Assembly (NCBI RefSeq): GCF_022829285.1
Contig: NZ_JAKSYI010000132.1
Coordinates: 62,001-126,000, forward strand
From: Methylobacterium sp. J-078
GTDB taxonomy: Bacteria > Pseudomonadota > Alphaproteobacteria > Rhizobiales > Beijerinckiaceae
Reading direction: 5' to 3'
DNA length: 64,000 nt
Of the stretch, positions 53,165-61,284 are shown one piece after another. A program made the position numbers and the translations under genes. The notes beneath the pieces are model-generated. The model saw only the letters and a program-made list of their open reading frames with translations, did no database searches and was not told where the DNA came from. Within the stretch, counting starts at the first letter, position 1. Every line of letters begins with the position of its first letter.

Positions 53165-55677
53165 CGCATGGTCCCCTCGTTGTCGGATTTCGCGGCTGCG
53201 CCCGGATTGGCCCGGCCCAGGCCGCGCAGCATCGCCGAGGTGCTCAAGCCCAGGCTGATCGCGGCGGCGAACAGGATCAGCGTGAACACGCTCGGGTTGG
53301 TGGAGAACCAGCCCGCCACCACGAGGCGCAGGTTCTCCAGGGACATGGGCCCGCTCTCCACGAACCGGGCCTGCTTGGCCGCGTGGTTGGTCAGCGAGCC
53401 GTCGTTGGCGTCGAGGGTGGCGACACGGCCCTCGATCCGGTTCCAGATCGAGGGGGTGGTGAGGCAGAGGGCCGAGGCCTGGAGGGTCGCCGCGCTCGGC
53501 GCCGTGAACACCGTCAGGAGGCCGTTCGGGTCGCGTCCGGGCAGGCCCTGGCTGACGATCAGGGAGGCCTGCGCGCCGATCTCGATCTCGGGCTCCCGGA
53601 CCTGATCCTCGGCCCAGGCCTTGGTGGCGGCCCAGCTCTCGCGGGCCGCCGCGCCGAGCCGGGCGGACATGGTGGCCACCTGGTCGGCGAGGCGGTCCTG
53701 CGAGGCCGTGGCGCCGTTCCACTCGGCGACGACGTCGCGCTCCCGCCGTTCGGCGGCGTCGACCCGGGACCGGCCGACCGTCCCGGCCGGACGGGGGCCC
53801 GCGGCCGGAAGGGCGCAGGCCGGGGGGCGGTCGTTGCGCAGGCGGTCGAGACTCGCGCCGTCCATCACGGCAAAGCGGCGGCCGGGCTCGCTCAGGGCCG
53901 GCGTGGCCGCCCTGCCCTGCCAGATCTGGCGGATCTGGTCCGGATCGAGGCCGGTGGTGCGCAGGATGGCGGGATCGAGGGAGCGGGCGGGCCCGACCAC
54001 CACGGTCGGCGTCCGCCCCTCGAGGGCGCGATCGTTGGTCAGTTCGAAATCGATCGGCTTGTCGGCGGAGAGCGCCATCTGGACCGCGAGGGTCGCGGCC
54101 GCGGCCATCGATTCCCGGTCGGGCGCCGGCACGACGAGGCGGGGGCGCTGGCCCGGCGCGACCTTCGGCAGGCCGCCGCCGAGGGTCGCGGCGAGGTCCG
54201 GCAGGCGGATCGCCCGGGCGAGTCGGGGAACCGCCAGGGTCGAACGGTCGAGGAGCAGGAAGCGGTTCTTCGCGCTTCCCCCCTCGCAGGCCCGGTCGGA
54301 GGGTGCCGGGAGCAGGGCCTTCACCTCGACCTTGTTCCGTCCGGGTCGCCAGCGGCTGAGCGGCAGGGCGATCGTCTCGTCCCGGAACAGGGCGCCGCCC
54401 GCATTGGCCATGGGCACGCTGGCCACGTTGCGCCCGTTGACGTCCACGATGATCTGGGCACCGAGTTCCAGCCCCGCCGCGTAGCCGCCCGCGAGGGTGA
54501 GGGCGACCTTGTCGTAATCCGCCGGCACGAAATCCGTCGGCAGGGTCAGGTCGAAGCCGGTGCGGAACAGGCGGCCGCCGAATTCCCGGTTCTCCAGGCC
54601 GAACGCGGAGAACGGCAACGTCTCGCGGCCCTGGGTCGGCACGCCCCGCGCGAGGGCGAGCGCCCGAAGGCCCTGCGGGCTGCCCATCGGCTCGCGCGTG
54701 GCGATGCCGCTGACGATGCGGCTGGCCGCCTCGATCTCGGCGGGCGTGTCGCCCGCGAGGGTGATCCGCGCGGCCCGGTCGCCCTGCGCCGGCTCGAAGG
54801 TCAGGGGCTGGCGGCCGAGGCTGTCCGAGACGGCATCAGCTTCCGCCACGTGGATGTCGAGGCCGGCGGGCCCCTGGGTCTCGCCGGCGAACTCCACCGC
54901 CACCTGGCTGAAGTTGCCGGCCAGCGCCAGCCGCTGGACGAGGCCGATCAGGCGCTCGAAGGTCGCGAACCCTGGCCGGTTGCGCAGGACGATCCGGATC
55001 GGGACAATGCCGCGCGCATCGGGGGCGATGGCGGGCAGGTCGCGCAGGGAGTTGGCGGCAGCCGCACCGGAGGCCGAGACGAGGCCCGTCCAGGCCGGGT
55101 CGATCTGGGTCCAGAGTTCGTAGGTCGCGTCCAGCGAGCAATCGACCCGGTGCCGCTGAACGCCGTCGATCTCCAGGGCATTGTAGCCCGGCTTGAGGAG
55201 GTCAGCGGGAATGTCGAACTCGATGATCCGGATGGCGCCGGGCGCCTTGATCTCGCTCCGGCCGATGGCCGTGCCGTTGACCTTCGCGGTGAGGAAGGAG
55301 GCATCGGGCACGACCGAGATCGCCGCGAGGTAGCCGATGCGCAGGCGCAGGTGCTCCCGGGACTGGGCCTCCGTGAGGTAGACCGGCCATTGCAGGGCGC
55401 TCTCCTCGCCGCTCAGGCGCAGGCTGCTCGACAGGGCGGGGAACGGGCGCTGCGGCAGCGGCGGCAGGGCGGGTGGTGCCGCGGGCTCGGCCTCCGCCCG
55501 GACGGCGACGGCCGGACGGGCGGCGCGCTCGGCGTCGGGGACGGCGAGGACTCGCGGCGCGCCGCGCCCGATGAAGCTCTGCGCGAGGGCGGGCTGGGAG
55601 ACCGCGAGGAGCAGGCCGGCCCATGTCAGCGCGCGGGCGCTGTGCGATCGGGGGCGGCGCTGTGAGGAGACGGGCAT
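53161..55677 (-). CDS. bcsB: Cyclic-di-GMP-binding/cellulose synthase regulatory subunit BcsB
   Basis: Periplasmic partner of BcsA, 838 aa, membrane-anchored by a C-terminal helix (PSVFTLILFAAAISLGLST). After a signal peptide come two cellulose-binding-domain/flavodoxin-like repeats. Landmarks are LRLRIGYLAAISVVPDASFL, IRIIEFDIPADLLKPGYN, RHRVDCSLDATYELWTQID (WTQID), RLVVPAPDRESMAAA, TPTVVVGP and GLPGRDPNGLLTVFTAPS. The long ordered domain guides the nascent glucan across the periplasm. BcsB itself does not bind c-di-GMP; the family name is historical. It lies 64 bp downstream of bcsA. Confidence 0.93.
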   Translation of the reverse strand: MPVSSQRRPRSHSARALTWAGLLLAVSQPALAQSFIGRGAPRVLAVPDAERAARPAVAVRAEAEPAAPPALPPLPQRPFPALSSSLRLSGEESALQWPVYLTEAQSREHLRLRIGYLAAISVVPDASFLTAKVNGTAIGRSEIKAPGAIRIIEFDIPADLLKPGYNALEIDGVQRHRVDCSLDATYELWTQIDPAWTGLVSASGAAAANSLRDLPAIAPDARGIVPIRIVLRNRPGFATFERLIGLVQRLALAGNFSQVAVEFAGETQGPAGLDIHVAEADAVSDSLGRQPLTFEPAQGDRAARITLAGDTPAEIEAASRIVSGIATREPMGSPQGLRALALARGVPTQGRETLPFSAFGLENREFGGRLFRTGFDLTLPTDFVPADYDKVALTLAGGYAAGLELGAQIIVDVNGRNVASVPMANAGGALFRDETIALPLSRWRPGRNKVEVKALLPAPSDRACEGGSAKNRFLLLDRSTLAVPRLARAIRLPDLAATLGGGLPKVAPGQRPRLVVPAPDRESMAAAATLAVQMALSADKPIDFELTNDRALEGRTPTVVVGPARSLDPAILRTTGLDPDQIRQIWQGRAATPALSEPGRRFAVMDGASLDRLRNDRPPACALPAAGPRPAGTVGRSRVDAAERRERDVVAEWNGATASQDRLADQVATMSARLGAAARESWAATKAWAEDQVREPEIEIGAQASLIVSQGLPGRDPNGLLTVFTAPSAATLQASALCLTTPSIWNRIEGRVATLDANDGSLTNHAAKQARFVESGPMSLENLRLVVAGWFSTNPSVFTLILFAAAISLGLSTSAMLRGLGRANPGAAAKSDNEGTMR

Positions 55678-55741
55678 GGCCGGGTTCGAGCTCGGATCCG
55701 AGGGGTAGGCTGTCCGGGGACGCGTTTGCGGGCGGGCGACC

Positions 55742-58135
55742 TTAGCTGCGCAGCCCCGCCGGGGCGGTGACCATCCGGTCGGAGGACCGGCGACCGCGCT
55801 CCGACTCGTCGGCGGCGTTCTCGGTCTCGACCATCAGCTGGAGCCAGCTCGGCGACCCTTCGGCGGGCGGCGGAGCGGTCGCCGGCTTCGGCGCCGGCTG
55901 CGCGGCCGGATCGGCGGCGCGCCGGCGCGCGCTCGCCGCGCCCGCCTTCGGGGCCTCCTCCGCGACGGGGCGCTGCGCGGTTTCCGTCATCAGGCAGGCG
56001 AGCGCCCGGATCGGTCCGGTCAGGCCCCAGCCGATGAACTGCACGGTCCCCGACAGGATGTCCTTGTGGGTGCGGCGGCGCTGCTGGAAGCGGACCATCG
56101 CGCCGGCATCGCCGTACATGATGTCCGCGAGGGCGAAGTAGCTGCCGGGCGTCAGGGTCTCGAAGACGAGGTCGCACACCGATTCCTCGCCGGCGGCGGT
56201 GACGCCGGCCACGCGCACCGGGATCGTGCGGGCATGGCTCAGGAGCGGCATGGGGGCCTGGTGCGTCGCCGAGAGGGTGCCGACCGAACCGTCGTCGCTG
56301 CGGCGCATGGGAACCACGGCGTCCATCCGGATCCGGCACCGGGCGCTGGAGATGCGCTCGACGGTCACGTCGATGACGTTCCCGTTGAGGGTGAGCACCG
56401 CGGGCCGGTCGACGGGCAGGGACGGCGCCGTCTCGGTCTGGCGCCGCTCGGTGGCGACGCCGAGGGCGGCACCGGCGGTGATGAGGTTGAACAGGTTCCA
56501 GAGGCCGACCACCAGCATCAGGTCCGTGACGCCGGGCTCGAAGGCGTAGCGGTAGGCGGAGACGGCCGCCCCGAGGAAGAGCACCGCGAAGACGACGAAG
56601 TAGGGCAGCGCCAGGGGGGAGAGCTGGTCGTGGTCGAGGCTGACGTTCTTGGCCGTGACGTTGAAGGTCGGCTTGCGCGGCGACAGGATCACGGCGGCGG
56701 TCGCCTTGATCAGGAACAGTCCCTGCACGTACTCGTACAGTTCCGAGACGAAGGGCCAGCGCACCCGCCCGTAGAGGTAGTTCTGCATCATCAGGTTCAC
56801 GACGATGTAGGTGGCGGTGTAGGCGATGGCCTCGTCGACGTTAGCGACGACGATCTTCATGTCGAGGAAGATGTACAGGAGCGGCGCCGCCATGAAGATC
56901 AGGCGCGGCAGCGGGAAGAACCAGAACGTCATGCTCGACAGGTAGCAGAGCCTCTGGATCGGCTTCAGCCCACTCTTGAAGAGCGGGTTCTTGAGAAGCA
57001 TGATTTGAAGCATACCCTGGCACCAGCGCGAGCGCTGCCCGATGAAGGCCGACAGCGTCTCCGGCTGGAGGCCGGCGATCAGGGGCTTGTCGACGTAGAG
57101 GCTGGTCCAGCCGCGCGAATGCAGCTCGAAGGCGGTCTCGCAATCCTCCGTGATGGTGATGCCGGAGAAGCCGCCCGCTTCGTCCAGCGCGCTGCGCCGG
57201 AGCAGTGCGGCCGAGCCGCAGAAGAACGAGCCGTTCCACTTGTCGAGGCCGCACTGCCCCACCGCGTAGAACATCTCGTTCTCTGAGGGCATCCGCTCGA
57301 AGGTCTTCAGGTTCCGCTCGATCGGGTCCGGGTTCAGGAAGGCGTGCGGCGTCTGCACGAGGAACAGCTTCGGATCGGCGCTGAAATGGCCGACCGTGTC
57401 GCGCAGGAAGGAGCGGAAGGGGACGTGGTCGGCGTCCAGCACCACCACGATCTCGCTGATCGAGTTCTGGAGGCCGTTGTTGAGGTTGCCCGCCTTGGCG
57501 TGGAGGTTGCGCCGCCGGGTCAGGTAGGACACCCCGAGATCTGCGCAGAGAGCCTGCAGGACCTTGCGGCGCGCCCGCGCCTCTTCGGCCTTGGCGGCAT
57601 CGACGTCGGCGCATTTCTGGTCGGTCCCGCCGTCGTCGAGGAGCCAGACGGTGAATTTGTGGGCCGGGTAGTCGAGGGATTTCGCGGCCGCGAGGGTCGT
57701 CGCGAGGATGTGACGGTCCTCGTTGTAGCTGGGCACGAAGATGTCGACGGTCGGCAGGTCTTCGTCCGCCTCCTGCGCGGGCAGGGGGCGGCGCAGGGGA
57801 TCGGCGTTGATCACGAGGCTGACCGCCAGGATGTAGAAGCAGTAGAGTTCCGCCGCCACCAGGATCAGGCCGGCCGTGAAGCCGGGCAGGTCGCTGACCG
57901 GCGGCAGCGTGCTCGACAGGCGCCAGTAGACGTAGCGCAGCACGACGAGGCTGCCGACGGCGAGGAACATCAGGCGCCCGGTGCGCCCCTTGGCGAACAA
58001 CCAGAGGAGGACCATGACCCCGATGGCCCCGAGGCTCATCTCGAGCTGGACGTCCGTGCCGAGCGGCTGCGACAGCAACAGTATGGTCGACGCGGCGCTG
58101 GCGAGCCAGATCGTTCGAACGAGAAAGGGTGGCAT
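55742..58135 (-). CDS. bcsA: Cellulose synthase catalytic subunit BcsA (GT2) with degenerate PilZ
   Basis: Polymerises UDP-glucose into beta-1,4-glucan and extrudes it through the inner membrane. The 797-residue protein has N-terminal helices and a GT2 domain with the canonical residues VWLLDDGGTD (DDG, 167-169), VVLDADHVPF (DxD, 234-236), GITITEDCETAFE (TED, 329-331) and IGQRSRWCQGM (QxxRW, 367-371). More helices and the C-terminal PilZ domain (about 560-690) follow. The PilZ c-di-GMP signature RxxxR is lost (ERRQTETAPSLPVDRP), and the DxSxxG loop reads VERISSARCRI. Catalysis looks intact but activation by c-di-GMP is doubtful. The C-terminal tail of 100 residues is Ala/Pro-rich. Confidence 0.95.
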   Translation of the reverse strand: MPPFLVRTIWLASAASTILLLSQPLGTDVQLEMSLGAIGVMVLLWLFAKGRTGRLMFLAVGSLVVLRYVYWRLSSTLPPVSDLPGFTAGLILVAAELYCFYILAVSLVINADPLRRPLPAQEADEDLPTVDIFVPSYNEDRHILATTLAAAKSLDYPAHKFTVWLLDDGGTDQKCADVDAAKAEEARARRKVLQALCADLGVSYLTRRRNLHAKAGNLNNGLQNSISEIVVVLDADHVPFRSFLRDTVGHFSADPKLFLVQTPHAFLNPDPIERNLKTFERMPSENEMFYAVGQCGLDKWNGSFFCGSAALLRRSALDEAGGFSGITITEDCETAFELHSRGWTSLYVDKPLIAGLQPETLSAFIGQRSRWCQGMLQIMLLKNPLFKSGLKPIQRLCYLSSMTFWFFPLPRLIFMAAPLLYIFLDMKIVVANVDEAIAYTATYIVVNLMMQNYLYGRVRWPFVSELYEYVQGLFLIKATAAVILSPRKPTFNVTAKNVSLDHDQLSPLALPYFVVFAVLFLGAAVSAYRYAFEPGVTDLMLVVGLWNLFNLITAGAALGVATERRQTETAPSLPVDRPAVLTLNGNVIDVTVERISSARCRIRMDAVVPMRRSDDGSVGTLSATHQAPMPLLSHARTIPVRVAGVTAAGEESVCDLVFETLTPGSYFALADIMYGDAGAMVRFQQRRRTHKDILSGTVQFIGWGLTGPIRALACLMTETAQRPVAEEAPKAGAASARRRAADPAAQPAPKPATAPPPAEGSPSWLQLMVETENAADESERGRRSSDRMVTAPAGLRS

Positions 58136-58210
58136 GGGGCCACTCCGCGTTAGGCGAGGGAAGGACGGGACGATGGAATGCCGCGACGGCGGTGCATTTC
58201 CGGCTCGATT

Positions 58211-58963
58211 TCAGAACGCGATGCGGCCATCGACGCTGGTGTAGTATCCACCCTTGCGGATACGGTCGAACGCGTAGCCCGCCCCGAGGGAGAACTTCAT
58301 CGGGCCGATGGCGAAGCCCGTGATGTGCCCGCCGGCGCGCCAGCCGTTGAAGAACTCGTCGCCCAGGAGCGTGGCCTCGGGACCGACGAACACGCCGGGC
58401 ACCACCGCGACGCCGGCGCGGATGCGCGCGTAATAGGCGTTGAACAGCGTCGAGTAGGAGGCGTTGGCCGAGAACAGCGTGTTCTCGGTGGGGTTCACGT
58501 AGAGGTCCGCCGCCACCTTCACGCCCAGGCCCGTACCGACCACCGGATTGCCGGGGTCCAGGATCGAGAGTTCGTTGCTGCGCACGTTCATGCCGATGTA
58601 GCCCGCGAGCGCCGCTTGCTGCCAGATCCACTCGTAGCCGAGCATCACCGTGCCTTCCTGCTGGACGCCGGTGACCGTCTGGCGGACGGCCGCGCCCGGA
58701 TAGGAATAGGTGCCGGCCACCCCCTGCAGACGCACCCGCAGGCCGTCGTTGAGGAGGTTGCCGACGGGCGCGATGGTCGCCGTGATGGTCCCGAACGCGG
58801 AGTTGTTGGTCGTCACGGTGGCGCCCGCATCGACGGCCACGATCCACTCGTCCCCCGCCACTTCCTGCGCCGCGCCCGTGTACCAATCGGCAGCGAGGGT
58901 CGAGGTCGGCGCGAGGGCCAGCAGGCCGAGGAGGGCCGGCAGCATTCTGGGGAAATGAGACAC
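58211..58963 (-). CDS. bcsS: Cellulose biosynthesis protein BcsS
   Basis: A 250-residue exported protein at the head of the bcs operon. The GTG at 58963 gives MSHFPRMLPALLGLLALAPT, a good signal peptide, cut near TLAADWYTG. The start M at 58945 would lack the basic N-region. The mature part is a beta-barrel-like protein with alternating hydrophobic strands (VRLQGVAGTYSYPG, VMLGYEWIWQQAALAGYIG, VKVAADLYVNP) and a terminal Phe (VDGRIAF). This matches the BcsS family of Hyphomicrobiales, whose role in cellulose production is undefined. It may form an outer-membrane component. Confidence 0.8.
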   Translation of the reverse strand: MSHFPRMLPALLGLLALAPTSTLAADWYTGAAQEVAGDEWIVAVDAGATVTTNNSAFGTITATIAPVGNLLNDGLRVRLQGVAGTYSYPGAAVRQTVTGVQQEGTVMLGYEWIWQQAALAGYIGMNVRSNELSILDPGNPVVGTGLGVKVAADLYVNPTENTLFSANASYSTLFNAYYARIRAGVAVVPGVFVGPEATLLGDEFFNGWRAGGHITGFAIGPMKFSLGAGYAFDRIRKGGYYTSVDGRIAF

Positions 58964-59125
58964 GGTGCGGTGCCCTTGGCGGTTGCAGGATCGCGCCTCA
59001 TTTCGCGCTGCATCATCAAACACTCGCGTGGTTAATGACGGGTTAATCAAACCGGCCGGTTGCCCGTCGAGGGAGGTCACGACGATTGCGTTCGACTGTG
59101 CCCCTGCGCGCGATATCTGTCTTCG

Positions 59126-59225
59126 AACGTAACCGAAAATAACAATCAAGAATGAATAAAGTAGTAATGTTAATTTAATTTATAGTATCGTGTTAAGATT
59201 ATGAGACAATGAAGCTGATGTCAAA
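59126..59225 (-). promoter_or_regulatory. AT-rich island upstream of the bcs operon, likely promoter region
   Basis: About 100 bp with many A/T runs (for example TTAATTTAATTTATAGTA) in a window that is otherwise roughly 70% G+C. It lies 160-260 bp upstream of bcsS, between the bcs operon and the IS relic. Several imperfect TTGACA/TATAAT-like blocks can be drawn but none is decisive. Low-GC islands of this kind are typical for MucR/Ros- or H-NS-like silenced or global-regulator-controlled promoters. Confidence 0.4.
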
Positions 59226-59289
59226 ATCTATCAACGATAGAGACGATCATCTTGCGCAGAGATCGTCGTGCGTGGCCCAAGAGTTGAGC

Positions 59290-59720
59290 GGTGCATTTGG
59301 GAACGATGCGGACGAAGGCGACGATGTGGACGTCTGTGAGGGTGCCGGGATAGCGCCCGTGATCCTGGACGAGCTGACGGAGGCGCGTCGCCCGGACGCA
59401 GGAGCGCCCCGCCGCCCAGCTTTGTGGCGGCAGGACGAAGCCGCGCCTTGGCCTCCGGCGCTTGGCTTCAGGGAATGTGATGATCACCGGTTCGATGCCG
59501 TGCGTGGTCGCGGCCTCTGCCCGGTCCAGCCCCGGTCGCCCCATGCCAGATCGACGTCGCCGCCGGTGGCGACGGCCGGGTGGACCTTGGAGCCCTGCTC
59601 GCGCTTGGCTTCGTCGCAGCCGGCGCGCTCGCCGCTCCCGGGCGTCGAGCGCAGGGTCCGATAATCGAGGATGGCCGCGCTCGGCTTTGGCCGCGGTCGG
59701 AGGCCCGGCGCGAAAGTGCC
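59290..59720 (-). pseudogene. Frameshifted relic of an IS5-family transposase
   Basis: Read on the minus strand, one frame gives AAILDYRTLRSTPGSGERA and DEAKREQGSKVHPAVATGG; a second frame continues GIEPVIITFPEAKRRRPRR, GFVLPPQSWAAGRSCVRATR, RLRQLVQDHGRYPGTLTDVH and IVAFV. These match the C-terminal DDE half of IS5/IS427-group transposases (AILDSRT.QSTPESG..AGYDGAKR.KGSKVH and VVERSFAWATRFRRL..DYER...TL...H). The DYRT block and the RS-ATR block are in different frames, and the first half is missing, so it is inactive. Terminal inverted repeats were not found. It separates tRNA-Val from the bcs promoter region. Confidence 0.65.
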
Positions 59721-59840
59721 CCCGGATCGTGCGCGTGTTGCCCGCAGCGCGGGTGGGCATTGTGTGAAGAGGTCATGCCCCTTCATCGAAATCCCGACTG
59801 TCGCAGGGCCATAACGGCCCTCCATCGAACAGCCCGAAAT

Positions 59841-59875
59841 GCGAAAAGGGCCCCGTTTCCGGAGCCCATTTTCGC
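59841..59875 (-). terminator. Strong hairpin downstream of tRNA-Val
   Basis: Left arm GCGAAAAGGGCCCCG (59841-59855) and right arm CGGAGCCCATTTTCGC (59860-59875) form a long near-perfect stem with a TTTC loop. It lies 36 bp past the tRNA 3' end on the minus strand. It is a plausible tRNA transcript end. Confidence 0.5.
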
Positions 59876-59910
59876 AACCATCCAAGTCTAAACCATCCAA
59901 GCAAGCTGGA

Positions 59911-59985
59911 TGGTGGGCGCGACAGGGATCGAACCTGTGACCCCTACCATGTCAAGGTAGTGCTCTCCCGCTGAGCTACGCGCCC
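59911..59985 (-). tRNA. tRNA-Val (anticodon GAC), CCA encoded
   Basis: On the minus strand a 75-nt cloverleaf starts GGGCGCG (59985-59979) and ends CGCGCCC-A-CCA at 59911. The anticodon stem is CTACC/GGTAG around the loop TTGACAT with anticodon GAC. The T-loop is GGTTCGATCC. Single tRNA gene adjacent to the IS relic. Confidence 0.96.
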
Positions 59986-60053
59986 TCATCGGTGCCGTCC
60001 GGCGCCGATGAAGGGGGCTATAGCCGGAGGTCCGGGGGGGCGCAAGGCCCCTC

Positions 60054-60102
60054 GCGCATCGAAGATGCGCCGGGTTCGTCCGGTTCACCGCATCGAAGAT
60101 GC
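60054..60102. repeat. Two short palindromes upstream of tRNA-Val
   Basis: GCGCATC-GAA-GATGCGC at 60054-60070 and GCATC-GAA-GATGC at 60090-60102 share the same core. A degenerate third copy, GCGATGAAAAATGCGC, follows about 25 bp on. They could form hairpins and resemble small REP-type elements; they may also be regulatory. Function unknown. Confidence 0.5.
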
Positions 60103-60184
60103 GCGGGATTCCGATGACGCTGCACTGCGATGAAAAATGCGCTAAGGCCGGCACGGCGGTCCGCCCGGCCTGCGCGCGACGCGC

Positions 60185-60232
60185 GGCAGGCATCGGTTGA
60201 GGCAGGCATTGGTTGAGGCAGACATCGGTTGA
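60185..60232 (+). repeat. Three tandem 16-bp repeats ending at the start codon of the next gene
   Basis: Unit GGCAGGCATCGGTTGA is repeated at 60185-60200, 60201-60216 (C to T change) and 60217-60232 (G to A change). Three bases later the ATG at 60236 begins. Each copy carries a TTGAGG-like ribosome site, so copy number may affect translation. Confidence 0.85.
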
Positions 60233-60235
60233 GGA

Positions 60236-61282
60236 ATGCGATTCTACGTCGATCATGATCTCGGAGCGCTGATCCGGTGCTGGGTCGCGCCGGACAATCC
60301 GGCGGCGATCAGCCGGATCTACGTGGCCCTGGAGGGACGCCGGGTCGCGGAACTCGACGCCTGGCTCGTCGACGACGTGATCCGGCTCCAGGGCTGGCAT
60401 TCCACCGGCCAGTGCGTGTTCGAGATCACCGACGCCCAGGCCCCGGGGATCAGCCAGGCCCGGCGCGTGGAACTCTACGACGCGGACACCAACGTGCTGA
60501 TCTACCGGCGCTCGCCGCGCACCGACGTGATCCGGGCCAAGGTCGTCCTGGTCGACACCAGCATCAACGGCGACAGCGCGATCCAGTCCGTGCTGTTCGA
60601 CCATTTCCAGCAGAGCTACTTCGGGATCGGCACCCTCTCGGACGAGGTCCTGCGGGTGCTGTTCGAGAGCCCGTGGCTGACGTCGTCCTTCTTCTCGGGT
60701 CTGATCCTGATGCCGCGCTACGAGGGGTGCTTCGTGGGCGACGAGATCCTCACCACGACCCTGATCCACGACCCCTACGTGGAGATGGCGACCCGCTTGC
60801 TCTGGCTGAAGGCGCGCGCCGCCATCACGGCCGATCCGGCCCAGGCCTGGCGCGCGGGGCAGCTGAAGGAGGCGGTCCAGGCGGTCAACGACTATGACTT
60901 CTCGGACAGCCGCAGCCTGAAGCGCTTCTTCCGCATGCTGCCGGAATCGGCCTACCGCATGCTCTACAACCCCCTCACCCGGCAGTTCAGCACCAAGCTG
61001 CCGGACGACCGCCTGATGCCGGGCCATTCCATCGTGGCCATCGAGGTCCTGGCCCGCATGGGCATCGTCGGCCACCGCGACTTCTTCGAGGCCTTCGCCG
61101 CCACCCTCTTCGATCGCCTCGGCATCGACGCGCAGGCGCCCGCTCCGGCGCCGATCCCCGGCGAGGCGCTGGAACTCGCCGACCGCCTGCGGACCCTGAA
61201 GGCCGCCGAGGAGATGCTGGTGTTCGACGTCGCCATGGCGGACGCCGTGCGCGACGCGGTCTCGAAGGGCTGGAACGCCTGA
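60236..61282 (+). CDS. Hypothetical protein (348 aa) next to a GT2 glycosyltransferase gene
   Basis: A soluble 348-residue protein starting MRFYVDHDLGALIRCWVAP. The N-terminal 100 residues look like a beta-rich domain (ISRIYVALEGRRVAELDAW, FEITDAQAPGISQARRVELY). The remaining part is helical, with FGIGTLSDEVLRVLFESP, FVGDEILTTTLI and RFFRMLPESAYRMLYNP. No motif I can name is present, and there is no signal peptide or TM segment. It sits immediately after three tandem 16-bp repeats and is followed with a 2-bp gap by a GT2 gene, so it probably acts in the same surface-glycan step. An alternative reading as a sulfotransferase-like protein is not supported by a PAPS loop. Confidence 0.7.
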   Translation: MRFYVDHDLGALIRCWVAPDNPAAISRIYVALEGRRVAELDAWLVDDVIRLQGWHSTGQCVFEITDAQAPGISQARRVELYDADTNVLIYRRSPRTDVIRAKVVLVDTSINGDSAIQSVLFDHFQQSYFGIGTLSDEVLRVLFESPWLTSSFFSGLILMPRYEGCFVGDEILTTTLIHDPYVEMATRLLWLKARAAITADPAQAWRAGQLKEAVQAVNDYDFSDSRSLKRFFRMLPESAYRMLYNPLTRQFSTKLPDDRLMPGHSIVAIEVLARMGIVGHRDFFEAFAATLFDRLGIDAQAPAPAPIPGEALELADRLRTLKAAEEMLVFDVAMADAVRDAVSKGWNA

Positions 61283-61284
61283 GC

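Noticed and set aside
59221..59760. Intact transposase gene
   Set aside because: The conserved IS5 blocks are in two different frames and the N-terminal half is absent, so it was called a relic instead.
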